The notes: generated by a model not told the origin, from the letters alone. Positions 10,850 to 24,198 are shown, counted from the stretch's first letter. The stretch: DNA of 64,000 nucleotides from Lingula anatina (GCF_001039355.2 NW_019773959.1:14756-78755), one strand, 5' to 3'. Translations and numbers: made by a program.

Positions 10850-12908
10850 CTAAGCATGATAACGGTTCGCGATTTGCATCGCAAACCCGAAGCTCGAGAT
10901 CACGAACGGCTATTTTGTTTATAAGTCCTGTTGTTGAGGCGCTAAGTCTACTGGCTCTCCAATTTCATATATGTTGTACGTTTTGCTTAATAGCTGTTTT
11001 TTTTTTTCTTTTTTTTTTTCATCGTTGTTCAATTGATTCGTTCGACCCACAGGGACGTTACAAAAATTATCTTAATGGACTAGGTCTTTTCATTTAGTGG
11101 TGGCATATTAGCAAAAAAATATAACATAGGTTGGTCCACCACCACATATAGAACCACTGCTAGAATGAGGATGGCCCCACTTTGGCAAAAGGTTTGCATG
11201 CCATGAGTGGCCCGGTCGGCCCAAGGTGAGCAAAGCCGGTGGCCCGACGTCGGCGTTTGCTACCTGGGATCTTTGGTGAAACAAGGTGACAGACATAGCT
11301 TAATACCGAACGTAGCCAGTCCCATTTGCTGTCGACAGTGGCAAAATAAAACATCACAGGAAACAGTATAAGATGCTACTAGTGGCTTTTAGCGTGAGGC
11401 CTATGTATAGGAAGTTCCCCGGCGATTGTTCATTGGGCACAGAGATTAAATTACAATTGGTAAAGAAGAAAAGTGTTCGCGGACTGACATGTTTCATTAA
11501 ATATAAATGATACCTTAGAAATGAATATCTATATCTGACACCCAAAGGAAAAGGCAGATTCAGATTCAAATCTGACATGTAACGCTCATTGAAGGTACAT
11601 GTAAGTCCCATAGTTACCTGCAACGACTATGTGGATGTTGTGTTAATGCGTATAAACGAGCGAGGGGGGATACACGATTAGAAATCCCAATAATACCTTT
11701 TTGATCTAACACTAAAATATAGAGGACTAACTAGTCCGAGGGCTAAATACGAGTGGTTAATGTATCCGGAAACCACAATACGACCAAGTCTACCAGGATG
11801 GGTACCTGAAGCAATGCATACTTTGAACATTTCAACTGGAAGTGAGGCACGAAGATGTCCGTTTTATATTGTGGTTCCGTCAGAGAATGATACAACTGAT
11901 ACAATCAAAAAGACGTATTACATGTATTGACCATAACAATGGAGAGAGAGAGAGGGGGGGGCGTCCGATCAGTAGCTGGGAGCTGGAAAATATCATAGAT
12001 CTTTGAACAGATCTGCATCTCTGAGTAAACATACTTTTTTGTATTATTTGCATTCCTCAGACTTCCCAAGTATTGTTCAGTTACTTGCACATGTGCGTCA
12101 TTTTGTTACAGTTGTTACCTTGGTTTTATTCCGTAATTGGCCTGTAAGATATCGTGGCTTTATTTTTTAAAGAAAATCATCTGTCACTATAACCGACTTC
12201 ACTTTCAAGGACTCGTGTTGAATAATGATTGTTTCCTGTTTTCATGTGAATAAAAGGCGAAGAATCCCTATTGATGGGATGCAAATTGCACACTATAGAC
12301 ACCTGCACGTCGATTGTTAGCATTGGCTGAAAAGGACCAGATGGAGATATTTTAGAAATTTTAATTTAAAAATTGGAGTAGTGATTAGTGTTGGGAACAT
12401 TTAGAATTAGTATTTCTTAAGGTTCCGATTTTTATTATTTTTATTAGCCTTCATAAAAATTGGCAGATATTCTTGTGACTAATAACACTGAATAAGAGTA
12501 CTAAATAAGCATTTTTGTCATAGCCTTGTTAAAGTCCACGTAGATAGTTACCGAGTGCAAAATTTAGTATTGATTATTTGTCATGCTACATGTTGTTTTA
12601 TTAGCTTTTCATTCATGGAAAGATATCCATAAAATGCCCCTATTCAAGTGTTTAGGATAAGGTTATTATAATGGTTTATTAGCACAAAGCTGAATTAGTA
12701 GTTCAAAGTACACTTTTTTATTCAACTTGCCATGTATACCTTAGGTAGTCGAAAAAAGTGTTTTTGTAAGAGTTGTGAGGTGTATTTTTTCATTATGAAC
12801 GCTAAAAATATAAATTCCTAATGCATAAGGGTAATTGTAATTGGAAGGGGGGGGTCTCAGAAATAACCTCTATGAAATTGTCATTTGAGTGCAGGGGTGT
12901 GCTTCTAT
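10850..12908. other. Intergenic, no gene seen
   Basis: Contains T-runs near 10998-11020 and a short imperfect inverted repeat (CCGGAAACCACAATA near 11768 against TATTGTGGTTCCGTC near 11867). No coding region is supported. Confidence 0.4.
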
Positions 12909-12910
12909 GT

Positions 12911-13470
12911 TTATGACGAAGGTCCGCCTTGATGAACGTTCGCTAAGACGAAAACCCGCTATGACAATGATCTGCTATGACGAAGGTTCACTATGACGAA
13001 AAATGCAAACAGATAGAGCGTAAAGATAAAATGGTTTTAAAGAAAATACACTTTGTAAAATTAGAATTATGATGAAATTAGTTAATTACGTAATACAAGG
13101 CACAAAATTAGCGGTACCTGTAGTAATGTCGTCAAAAATAACACGAAATTGTAAAACTGTGGCAAAGTGCTACCGTGTTTAAATTTTGGAAGCAAAAGTT
13201 TGCCACTCAGTAATGTACTGTAGGTGTTACCTATAATAAAACTCATTTTCTGGTACTTATTTGCGCCGATTCACGCCATCGAAAGTTTCACCATTATCTA
13301 CAACGCGAGTAAAAAGAGTGGTGAGTATGAGAGTTTATACGCGTCTGATTTTTGAATGTCATGAAGGTCCACTATGGCGAAGGCTCGCTATGCCGAAGGT
13401 ACGCTATGCAGTAGGTTCGTTATGAAAAAGGTTCGCTATGCCGAAGGTCCGCTATGACGAAGGCTCGTTG
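12911..13470. repeat. Two arrays of a ~16-bp minisatellite (GCTATGACGAAGGTTC)
   Basis: Imperfect tandem units of consensus GCTATGACGAAGGTTC lie at about 12911-13001 and 13362-13470, in the same orientation. Roughly 360 bp of unrelated AT-rich sequence separates them. Individual units vary (GCTATGCCGAAGGTAC, ACTATGGCGAAGGCTC and others). Confidence 0.8.
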
Positions 13471-15149
13471 TTCACGAAATACGCGTATAGGCACAGATAG
13501 AGCGGTACAATGTATCACTAAGGCCACACTTTTTTATTTTTATGGATGACATCCTCTGGGGACCCCAAAATCGGTGCGAGAGGGCGAAAAAAAAAAACAG
13601 TCCAAAAAAAAAAATGCTGCTTAAGTGAAGGAATGCCGTCAGTACACAGCTGGAAACACAAATTTACCACAGAAACACATATCAAACTAACAATATGTCT
13701 TTATCCATGCTCTCTAAATATTAAAGCATTGTGAATACTTCGTAGAAAGGTAAAAAAGTCATGAATAGACGGGCCCGTAGCCAGGGGGTTTGAAAGAACC
13801 ACCCCTTTTGCTGGGAAAAGGTCCACTCTAGGTAAAATTATATCTAGATACATTAAGTTTTTATGGAAAATNTTTTTTTGATTCTGCACCGCAAATTACA
13901 CTCGTCTTGAAGTCAACACAATGATTTTCTGCCGATCGACGTCTGTAGAGAAGAAATTATATTTTTGCACTTGTGACGGAAGTGGGTGGTCATTTTGAAA
14001 ATGGTTTTTACTTTCAACGACGAACACCAACGAAGTTTCATTATTCAATTTTGATACAATTTAATCTCGAAGTTGATATCACCTCTAGATACCCCTTGTG
14101 TTTACTGCTCGTTTCAAAACTACATGTTTTAAACCTACGAGAACCTAGACTCTTTGCTTTCAACTGTAACATTGAACTTTAAATCAATTGCATGTTAAGC
14201 GTTCGTTAAACGCTTTACACAACAAGCCATTCGATTTTGGCCGTTCAAAGTAAGCCTAAACTATTTTTGTTTTGTGAAACAGGGCGATGATCTAGGAAAG
14301 TTGTGAATGTTTATATTTGAACGTCACACAACGTTGATTGTTAATTTGATTGAGCATTGACATGTCACCGTTAGATAGGTTAGATTGAAACATTGACATT
14401 GATTCAGCGTTGAAGTTTGAGCATAAATGTGGCGTTTCACTTCGTTGTTTCGAATAGATTTTTAATAGAGAACATATTTTATTTGGATCTTAAGCCAGCA
14501 TTTATCAAACCACTGTGTGCCTGTTAATAATTACTATACGTTTGTTTGTTTGGTTTCAACATGGATGTCTCTGCACACATACTTCACTCAGGAAGTCTTG
14601 AATTATGTAATTTTTCTCCCAGTAAATATCATCAACATTTCCCTTTCTTTCGTCATAGCACTAATTATCCTCAAAACCGTTCTTGTTATACTTACTTTGT
14701 CTGACCAATGAGCTTGATTAATTTCCATTAATTAAAGCAAGAGGCATGGTGAAAAATAATCCACAAACAATAAGAAGTTCTACATAGTGGCCAAAAAATC
14801 GATATTGGTGCTTCTCAGTAGCCTACTACTTATCTGTGTGGCTATCGGTCCTGGCATATTTCTTGGAAAATGACAATTATCCTTCTTGACAAGTTGACTT
14901 TTTGTTGTTAAATAAGTAGCTGATGGTATTGTTATCCAACTCTTTGATGTCCAAATGCATTCTTCGGAGCAAGTTTGTCTTTTTTTGCCAGGAAATGAAA
15001 AATTCCTAATTTAATGGAATAGTTTACTTAAGCAATGGCCTGCATCATGTACCATAAGATAACCTGCAGCTGTAGTGATTTTTCTATTGTTGTGAGTAAT
15101 AGGTGGAAATAAATATTTCAATCATGAATAATCTCTTCTGAATCAGTTC
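13471..15149. other. Intergenic, contains assembly N at 13872
   Basis: No gene is recognised. The single N at 13872 precedes a short T-run. Several 60-70 codon frames are present, none with recognisable content. Confidence 0.4.
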
Positions 15150-15860
15150 TTTAATTGAATTCATCAAAAGAACATTACAAATAATACACCACTGATTTGA
15201 AGTAATAAAGTAATCATTACCTGCATTATTTGGATCTCCATATTTTTCAAATAATAAACTGCGATCCGCACCAAGATCATATCAATGTTTTGTCACAGAA
15301 ATAGCCAGTAGCGCGTGAGACTCTTTGTTGTTACTGCCAGACTTCTCAAGCTATAAGTCATCCCTTTTTTAAGGTTTCTCATGGTCTGGTCTTTGCTAAG
15401 ATTCCAGGCATAAGAGCCTGTGTGAGTTGGTTCAGTTTTGTCGATAGGAACAATAGGCTGTCGATTTGGACAATGCTTATGGCCCATTGATTCTATATTA
15501 TTGTATATTTGGCGATCTTGATGACCATGGTAGTTGCTCAACCCCTTTGATCTGCAAGTACCATGCTATTGCCATAGGTCTGTGAAGACGGGCATTGCCA
15601 TATTGCAAAATAAAACTTCCGGTTTTAATTGAAAACCACTATAGTTGGGGTTTGACACCAACGTGAATACCGCCCAGAAAACTGCTCCCTGCCCACCCCT
15701 CCCAGTCACTCAAGGAGCGACACATTCTTTCGTTATAGGCTTCTTTAGGAAATCTGCGAACTATAATTCAACCATATCGGCGGTACAGATCGAATCTGAC
15801 CCCATCAATGAAAACAAATGGTTCTAGTACTGTACTCGGAAACGCTGGAAAGAAATATCT
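15150..15860 (-). mobile_element. Diverged Tc1-like relic
   Basis: Segments match the intact-length copies at 27672-29331 and 35721-37328. They include TTTGGATCTCCATATTTT near 15230 and the GGCGATCTTGATGACCATGG region near 15510, which corresponds to GGCGATTTTGATGACCAGGG near 28200. Transposase sense is on the minus strand. Boundaries are approximate, the inverted repeats were not located, and frames are interrupted. Confidence 0.5.
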
Positions 15861-16395
15861 GCCATTGCACTTAATATTTTGGTTTGGGTACAGTGTGATT
15901 CTAAAGGCAAATGGCATGATTTTTGAGAAGCTTATCAAGTGTATAACATTTCAAATGGAATAGTGACAATGTGAAGTTTCTAGCTGCAAGCATTAATTAT
16001 TGATGTTTGTTGTTGTGTGTGGGCATTTTATAAAAATGAGTCGTAGAGGCCATCCGTTTGTCGGAAATATGAAACGAACCGTAAACAATGAATATAAAAA
16101 AATGAGAATTATACAATCTAAAAAACATTGTCAAATAACGAGGCAAACATTGACTTTGTTTCGTTTATGTCCATTTTTAGGCAGATTGCATTCCGAATTT
16201 CAATGAAAATAATTGCAAAGAGTTTGACGCCTTTTAAATCAGGCAGGCCTTGTTATGGTTGATTAATGGCGTACCTTCATGTTTGGTTGAGCTTGTCAGA
16301 GTGATATACATGTGAAATAATGTGTTCTGTTTAGAAGAGATTTAGTATTCAATTTTTGATTTTACATATACATGTAGAAATATTAAGCAAATTAA
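15861..16395. other. Intergenic, no gene seen
   Basis: AT-rich, with no open frame of recognisable content and no repeat structure identified. Confidence 0.35.
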
Positions 16396-16728
16396 AGAAT
16401 GTTAAGTATTTTGACACTTTCCTATGAGGCCCCATTCCCATAGGCCCCATCTTTGTAGATCGATCCAACTCAGGGACTCTTGCTGAGTGCAGTCAACTGA
16501 ATGACACGCATCCTCCTGGCGTAAATAAAAGTGGAAAGAAAAAAAGCTGGTCATTATACGTGTGCGTTGGAAACGAAGAGGCGTGGCATTCAGTTAAGCT
16601 GGTTGCACTCAGCGAAAGTCCCCGCAGAGTTGTATCGATCTATGTAGACCGAAGGTGTCTATGGGAATGAGTTCAAATGCTTTTTTATCACATTTAAGGT
16701 AAAAGTGTCAAAATACTATTCCCTAAAT
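16396..16728. mobile_element. Foldback element with subterminal GATCGATC motifs
   Basis: The ends pair: TAAGTATTTTGACACTTT at the left against AAAGTGTCAAAATACTA at the right. Inside these, CCCATTCCCATAGGCCCC and GTAGATCGATCCAACTC pair with GAGTTGTATCGATC and TCTATGGGAATGAG. No coding sequence. The motif set also occurs at 27083-27420, so it is a family. A further small hairpin follows at about 16728-16800 (TAAATGTGTTTTATCACATT against AATATGTGACAAAACACATT). Confidence 0.6.
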
Positions 16729-17299
16729 GTGTTTTATCACATTAAGGGGATATTATTTTGACATAATCCCCAATATGTGACAAAACACATTTACTTATAG
16801 GGTCACTCCCTTGAATTTCAGACCGAGTTGACCTCTCATTTTTCCATTAATCAATAAACGGCCAACAATCACGTCACTGAATGTTTGCCTGTCATTTTCA
16901 TACAGTATAATATTAATTTTCTTAATGTATCTCTCTTATATGTATAACAGCCACATCCACCCGAGAAAACTTCGAGCAACTAAACAGTTTACTTGTTCAT
17001 ACTGTATCTCGAATTTAATAATTGATAGAGAATCACGACTAGCCCCCTTTCTGATGATGGTGATGAAAATGGCTCGTTAAACACCTAATGTGAGTTTCAT
17101 GCTGGATCGCTCTTCAAATAAGCACGCCTTAAAGGAAGTTGTATATTCCGCCCATCTCACAAATATCCATTTTGATCTGCAAATCACTTTTCTCGTGTCC
17201 CTTCTGTATATAATTTTGAACAAAGTTACATGTTATCTGCCAGTCATCAGTCTGGTAGATAAACTACACATCTGAGACCCCCCCCTTTATTTTTTATTT

Positions 17300-17342
17300 A
17301 ATAATAATAATAATGATAATAATAATGATAATAATAATTATA

Positions 17343-17387
<45 letters not shown>
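17300..17387. repeat. (AAT)n/(ATT)n microsatellite
   Basis: AAT units with GATAAT interruptions switch at about 17340 to ATT units, so the tract is itself a weak palindrome. Confidence 0.9.
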
Positions 17388-18766
17388 TGGCAACGTGCTT
17401 TCTTTTGACAGGGCGCACGTACTTACAACTTTGTAATCTGAAAAACAAAAACGTATTGAAACATTAACATCTGATTTGTGATTCTTTTGGTCAAAATTTT
17501 CTATCGGAAGCAGAAAGTTGAAATATATAGTTTTTATTTGTGTCAGAAAGAAACGCGCTTGTCTGTTCGATTTGCAATAATTCCAGACTAGACACCAATT
17601 TTACGAGTTAAGGAATGAAAGCTGCTCTTAAAGGCCACTCCTCGCGTTTAGTTTCAGGAACGTAGCGGCGTTGTTCATTTGTTTTTGATGGTGTGAAAAC
17701 AATACCCCTACTTGATTCCTTTTAACAGTTTGTTATTCTTTTAAGACATAAAAAATGCAAAAAGAATGTTTTTCAGTATTTTGCCGAAGGTGGAGCGCTG
17801 CCAAGGTTTGTCTAGCAAATTACTTAACACGTGCGCCCATTGGTTTGAATTAATAAAACATTTATCTAGAAAACACAGACTGACTCAATAACTAGCTTCA
17901 GGGTAATTCTTGCGTTTAGTGGCAAAACACCATCACTCGCATGTCCCACCCTCCGCGTATCATATTAACTCAATTACAAGTTGGATTTTCAAAAGGGAGG
18001 TCGCCTAGCACTGACATCCCCGGCTGATATAGTCCTGAACCTCAATATTCTTGGTGATATCACGCTGCACCAGTAATACAATTTGCTGGGAAAGGTATAT
18101 ACAGGTATACCTATTGCAAATTGAACACCCCAAGATATGAATACTGAGTTGGTCTTAAAGTCTTTCTCTTGTGAGGATTGTAGGTGTGATGCGCTATTTG
18201 CTGGCAAAATTTAATGATTTTTTTCAGAATGAATTGTTGCTCTCGGATTTTTCCGACAGAAGTATAATGTAGAAAATGTCCTTGTCGATGGTCAACAAGG
18301 TTGGAGGCTATCTCGAAAGACGTCAGTGAAGAAATCCAGTTTTATTCATGCTGCCATAATTTTCAAGATTATTCAATCTTAAAATTGCATGCGTACATAT
18401 AAAATTATGGTCCCTATTATAAGCGCCGTTTAGGGATTTATTAAAATAAATAATTCATATTATTTTAGGCAAATACCAAATCACTGTCTTTTCAATAAAA
18501 CACTCTGTGTCATAAGAGAATACCTATCACGGGTGTAAAAGCGTGACAGGAGATAACCTTTAAAATATTTCACCAGGAACCTCCTTAAAACTAGTTATAA
18601 AAATGGCACAGTAATTAGAAATGCCCAAGAGGTCTTCATACATGTACTGGCATTATTGAGATTTACATCGTCTGTATTTCTTCTTTGTTTGCATAAACAA
18701 ATGGATTACCTTTCGCCGCCGATGCTGTATTGTACGGTGGCCAATGTACTCTAAGAGTACATGTAG
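17388..18766. other. Intergenic, no gene seen
   Basis: No coding region, RNA gene or repeat could be supported. Confidence 0.35.
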
Positions 18767-18955
18767 ATGTCAGATTTGTTGAAGTGTTCGATCATGCTGC
18801 TGAAGACGTTCTTTGTGTTGTTTCCTTTGTACTTTGTGGTTTTCTTACACACATATGTGTGTGTGTTTGAAAAAGCACAATATAGAAGGGAAAACAACAC
18901 AAAGAACGTCTTGAGCGGCATGTTCGGTGGGGCCAACGATTCGACAAATCTGACA
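18767..18955. repeat. Long imperfect foldback (arms ~85 bp)
   Basis: The left arm begins ATGTCAGATTTGTTGAAGTG and includes AAGACGTTCTTTGTGTTGTT. The right arm includes AACAACACAAAGAACGTCTT and ends CGACAAATCTGACAT. The loop holds the self-complementary ACACACATATGTGTGTGT. Near-palindromy produces similar open frames on both strands (73 and 84 codons, both containing LKTFFVLF), so these frames are an effect of symmetry. Confidence 0.8.
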
Positions 18956-21478
18956 TTTACTGTCTTGGGCACTCGGATTGCCTATATGTATAATGTACTT
19001 ATTCAACTGATTCCTGTATAATACGCCCAAACATAACATATTATTTTTCACCTTTACTTTGTTTTATTAAAATTTGTTCTGCGGAATATTGTAGGCTTCT
19101 CTTCTGCAACTGACAAGGGGTAAAGGAGATTGCAATCACCACAGTTTACTGAGCCTAATGAATGTTGCGGCTATTTCCTGTGTTAGGGATGACAGGCTTG
19201 TTAATAGATGTGAGTTGAGCACTGGTATATTTATTCAGGCGAAATATATTGGCTTGTTTTGAGGCAGAAAAATGGGTAGGTGGGAAGTGAGGTAAATTCC
19301 ACATGGTTAAAGCTAGTGGTGGCTATTAATCTGAGGGTCTAAGTTGTTGATATTGCCAATATATTTATCACGTTGCACCTAGATAATGTGTTTCTACAGC
19401 ATAAACATGGGGATTAATCCGTTAGGAAAGCAAGGGTTAAGGAAAAGGCGGCGATGCGCTGTTTCGAAATACTCCACTGTACATAACGGAATTGTATCAC
19501 ATTCTCGAAACTTTCCATTAATACGCAACGCATGCTTCACTGTTTCCATTTATTTAAAATGCGTCTTCCCAAACCATTTTGAATTTTCGAAATGCATTAG
19601 TATTTCTCTCTGTTGTGAGCCTCCGTTCGTAATCCAGAATGCTATTTTTTTTAGAACCGTTGTGTTTCAAACGTATTTTATTTGGAATCTGGACCAGTTA
19701 ATCATACAATCTACATTATTGTTATAAAGACATTTCACCTTTGCTGTATTAACATGAAAAGAGTCAAAATCCGACCACACGAGACAAAAAATTCGTTTGA
19801 CATTTTCCCAAACAAACCCAAAGGGAATGCAAGTCCTAGGGCATGCGTTTTTATGGATGAAAATCCTGGAACATAACTCACTGGGGTTTGGTTTGGACAA
19901 AAGTTCCCAAGTAATGTAAATCCTATGCTAGGTTTAATAACACACGGTCTAGTAGAACTAGCATTCTCAAAGGCTAGTAATACATGTTGTACTGTCATTT
20001 CCATTTATATGTTTATTATTTATACAAATATTTTGAATTAGCTATTACACTGTACAGTTTTATTACTCATTTATATGTATATGGCTTTCCTTTGAACAGG
20101 AAATGAGCTGCTGAAATGAGCATTGTAAATGATTGCACAGTGTAGAAATAGTGACAAAAACATTCAAATGTTTAAGAAATGATGTTTATTCTATTAACTT
20201 ATCTTATTTTATGAATATTTTAACTGTTCACTGCCTAGGTAAGGGTGCTTTTATCTTCAGATGCCAAAATTAAGGTTTCTTTCTTTTTTCCAGTCTTTTT
20301 ATTATTCATGTGTATGAGGTCAAGTATAACTTAAAACGATAACAAGCCAGAGATTCAGGTTCAGTCAGGACTATTGTTCCTAAGGAGCGAACTTACATTA
20401 CTGTTTACCAATATTACATTGGTTGAAAAGGCTGTCAAGAAGGCTGTGAAATGGAAAATTTGATTTTCGTTCACAAATAAAATGCTAGCGCACTGTTAAA
20501 TTTCGTGACTGATTTAATCCGCGCACCCCCTACTCGGCCATGTCAAAACACAATGGGGATGTAATTGAAAACTCTGAGACAGATCGCTCGACTGAACTGT
20601 CTCCCAGGCTTGCACTAACCTTTCTTCCTTGTTAGTGAAAAAAAGGAGTTGTAAGCATTTGGAACGTGCCTGAAAGCCAACTATGGACGGCATGGAGCCC
20701 GGGCATTCTAATGCGTACAGCAGGTGGTTAACTGGGGTAATATGGAATAACTCGACAGCCCACTTAATACCACGGAAACGTAATGATACTATTGGGTTTG
20801 CAGTGCAGATCCCGCATTACAAACCAATGAAGCACCAAACAAGCAAAAACGTATCCGTTTCAGCAATTTTCTCTCGGTGCTCACGTGGGAGAGATGTGCA
20901 AACTCGGCCAGCATACAAAACCCATGGCATATCGTGACTGAAATAAGCCGAGCGGACACGGTAATGAGTGATTGCTAAATTATTCTCTTGAATGCTTTCA
21001 TTTACATTGTTTATGTATAAAAACAAAAGGCGTATTGCCCTGCCTGTTAACATAGTTTGAAACTCAATCAATGAGGACATATTGACCAGAGATGTAGTAC
21101 ATGCTAGATGAACGGAAAAAGACGCCGTTTTGGGAACATCCTTTGAGTGCACCTTTTAACATGAACGTCGTTCAAGTTCAGACTGTGTTGTATGCCTTAA
21201 GATGTATCAACCGTTTAATGTCCTCTTAAGCAAGTCATTACAGAATTTATCAGCCAAAAGGTATTCATTTCATTCAACGGAAGCTCTTAGTATTCATTAC
21301 ACGGACTATGTTTAAAGAAGGTAAGTTTTCAGAGACTTTGCTTTTCATAGCTCGTTTTCAGAAATCAATTTTTTTTTAAATTTGATCCTTATGCGAAGAC
21401 CACATCTGTAGGGCCTATTTGGCGTCGCCGTTTTCCTTGAAAACTGGACTTAGATTGAATGATTGGACACGCCATTCA
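18956..21478. other. Intergenic, no gene seen
   Basis: Frames up to 113 codons (19386-19727) lack recognisable domains and splice context. No repeats or RNA genes were identified. Confidence 0.35.
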
Positions 21479-21646
21479 CAGGGGCGGATTGAGGCCGTCT
21501 TCTGGGTCTTCCGGAAGACGGTCAGATTTTCAAGTTTACATTGACGGATATCTAATTTTTTCTCTCAGAAGACGGTCAAAAATACAGGATGGATCAACAA
21601 AGATAATTTAGAAGACTGTCAGAAAATAGCTCTGGATCCGCCCCTG
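21479..21646. mobile_element. hAT-type MITE, 168 bp
   Basis: The left terminus is CAGGGGCGGATTGAGG. The right terminus is CTCTGGATCCGCCCCTG, whose reverse complement starts CAGGGGCGGATCCAGAG. These CAGGGGCGGAT-type ends are typical of hAT-like MITEs. The interior has repeated GAAGACGGTC words. I could not confirm a clean 8-bp target duplication. Confidence 0.7.
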
Positions 21647-23465
21647 CTTCACACGTGCCTAATAAAGAGCCAATTTAATTTCAATCGAATTTTAATTTCA
21701 GTACTGTTATCTCATACAATTGGGAGTTTCTGTCTGATAAATTTCACTTCCAATGTTTAAAAACACTAGATGTGAAGGTCTTCAACAGCATGCAACTATC
21801 ATGGCGATGGTTTCCTGTGGCAGCTAACGTGTAAAGAGCATCTTAGTGTTTTATGTACATGTAAAACTGATAAACCTCAAAGTTATCCAAAGGGTGTCTT
21901 GTTTACACTGCAGATAGTCAAGACCCGCTGCAAAGAAATATATTCTTCTTTAATACCTTTCAAAACACATTGTTATTGTTTAAGTTTAATTGAAAAGAAC
22001 GTGTAACAAATGCTTGTTATAGAAAATCTTGATCATGATTTTTAGCTTGACTGTGTGATTTTTTTGTCTCTCCCAGCCTGCTCTAAAATGCCATAATGCT
22101 ACAGGCAAAAGCTTCTCATCCCCAACTGAAATAGATTTTAGTTAGATGTTTATATTTCCATATAAGTTAGTTGACAACGTGTATGTTAGGGACTTAAAAG
22201 CGAACTAAGTCAAACTTTCACTATATTTTTCTTAATTGTCTATTTTTCTCAAATTCATTTGAGAGCTCCGTTATTCACTTCAATTTAGATTGAGTCATCC
22301 TTTACTATAGGGAGCACAATAAGAGAGTGGTATAAAATAAATGCCAAAGGGTAAATTCTGCGATTTCCAGAAGATAGCTTACATTTCAATTTTCTTGACT
22401 GATTGTTGAAGAAGTCTGCAGGGACCGTCACGATGCATCAATATATTAGACATGTTAGATCCACAAATGGAGTAGGCGTACTATTGGAGTGACGGGTTTT
22501 TATTACACTTTCGATTTTTTTCTCAAAACCCATTAAACAATTCACTTAAACCTTTCAAAGTCAAATTCTCTCTCCAGCTAAGTTTTCGAATTTCATTCAT
22601 CGTCTTCTCTCGCCACTGTGTAGTCTTCATGTTGCATCTACACGTAAATTGTTTTGTTTTTTTTTCTTCTTCTTTTTATTTTTCAGTTAATGCAAACAGT
22701 TCTTTTCAGTTAATGCAAACAGTTCTAAAGGTGCTATTACAGAAAGTTACGACAAACTGAAAACGTAGTATTGTTCGCTGTTTGGTTAGGTAACGTGTGT
22801 GTGTGTGTGTGTTTGTGTGTGTTTTAATGTAGCGCGTTTATTTATTTATTTATATATTTTGAAGTGAATGAATTCCAACAAGTCGCATTAAGTCATTATC
22901 ACTGGACGAAAACCTCGTGTTTTCCTTACCTTTGTGCGTACCTTAATATTTATTTATATCGTAACACTTTCTGACCTCTTTTGTCGTTGTCCTTATGAAT
23001 CATTGATACTTTATTTTAAACACGGATCATCGCATGACTGATCATTGGATCACGAATCATGTCTCATAGCATAGCATGTACATGCACACACACACACGCA
23101 CGCTTAGGATTCCAGAGATTTAAGAAGAGTGCACGACATCTTTGACATACCTGTGACATACCTGTATATTTCTATTTTATATGTTTCCCACAGTGACTCT
23201 GTCATTTCACATAAAATGGAAGATGTCCAGCAGTGTTGAAGTGCAACCGCTAAACAGGAAGGTAACGGAAATCGAATTACTTTGCAGTCTGTCTTCATTG
23301 GAGGATATTTCTAAATATTAAAATGTCGTAAACTGTATCACACCCAAGATAATATATCATAATGTTCGTAAGAGAATTCGCGTGAAAAGTACAAACGCGC
23401 AAGTTTTTAGAAAAAAAAACGAGAATACAAGGTTGAAGCAGTTTTTGAAAAAAAATCACCTTTGA
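21647..23465. other. Intergenic, short (GT)n near 22794-22821
   Basis: No gene is recognised. A GT tract, a TTTA-rich tract near 22838-22860 and a short duplicated phrase (TTTTCAGTTAATGCAAACAG, 22680-22722) are present. Confidence 0.4.
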
Positions 23466-23658
23466 TACCGGTGTAACGTGACAGAGAGTCCCCCATAACA
23501 GAGTGTCCGCTTCCCATTCATTTGTACAGGTGAGCCTCGCCCTCGATTTTGACCCACTTAGGTCAGACTAACCCTAACCATTATAACTATATGGAGGGCG
23601 GACTTTCTGTTACACGAACCGTCAGTTTCATTACACCGGCTATGGCCGGTGTAACATG
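23466..23658. mobile_element. MITE-like element with CCGGTGTAA ends
   Basis: The left end is CCGGTGTAACGTGACAGAGA. The right end contains CGGACTTTCTGTTACACGAA and then CATTACACCGG, and the motif CCGGTGTAACATG repeats just beyond. The inverted pairing is imperfect but runs for about 45 bp, and the interior is non-coding. Confidence 0.5.
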
Positions 23659-24197
23659 AAAATCTGACTTCCATGAAAATCTGACTCCCCAGTCAGATTT
23701 TCATTATGAAAATGTGACTCCCCAGTCAGATTTTCATAATGAAAATGTGACTCCCCCCATGAAAATTTGACTCCCCCTCCACAAAACTTCATACATCTTA
23801 TTTTATTTGAGTATATGACTGTGATCTTGTATTATGTAAAATGGATGATACGTTGGCACATTTTTTGTAGTTTGCAGTGAAAATTCAAATGAAAAAATAA
23901 GAAAAATAAAAATGTGCACATAATGAAAATCTGACTCCCCCGTGAAAATTTGACTCCCCCATCATAAAACTTCATAAATCTTATTTTATTTTGGGTATAT
24001 GACTGTAATCTTGTTGTATGTAAAAAGGAGGATAGATTGGCACATTTTTTTGTAGTTTGCAGTGAAAATTTTAATGAAAAATAAGAAAATTAAAAATGAG
24101 CACATAATGAAAATCTGACTCCCCCATGAAAATTTGACTCCCCCGCCACAAAACTTCATAAATTTTATTTTATTTTGAGTATGTGACTGTGATCTTG
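23659..24197. repeat. ~184-bp tandem repeat, three partial copies, ending at an N
   Basis: Units begin near 23735, 23918 and 24101. Each carries GAAAATCTGACTCCCC or a close variant, ACAAAACTTCATA, GACTGTGATCTTGT and TTTGTAGTTTGCAGTGAAAA. The first unit is preceded by small palindromes of GAAAATCTGACTCCCCAGTC and its inverse. The third copy stops at the single N at 24198, so the true array may be longer. Confidence 0.8.
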
Positions 24198-24198
24198 N

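Noticed and set aside
18751-19051. Paired open frames of 68-84 codons on both strands
   Set aside because: Their similarity to each other comes from the foldback structure, not from coding.
19386-19727. 113-codon plus-strand frame
   Set aside because: No domain, no conserved pattern and no exon borders. Within chance expectation for AT-rich DNA of this length.
23659-24197. Regularly spaced short repeats considered as a CRISPR array
   Set aside because: Eukaryotic context, units of about 184 bp and no short repeat/unique spacer pattern. It is an ordinary tandem repeat.
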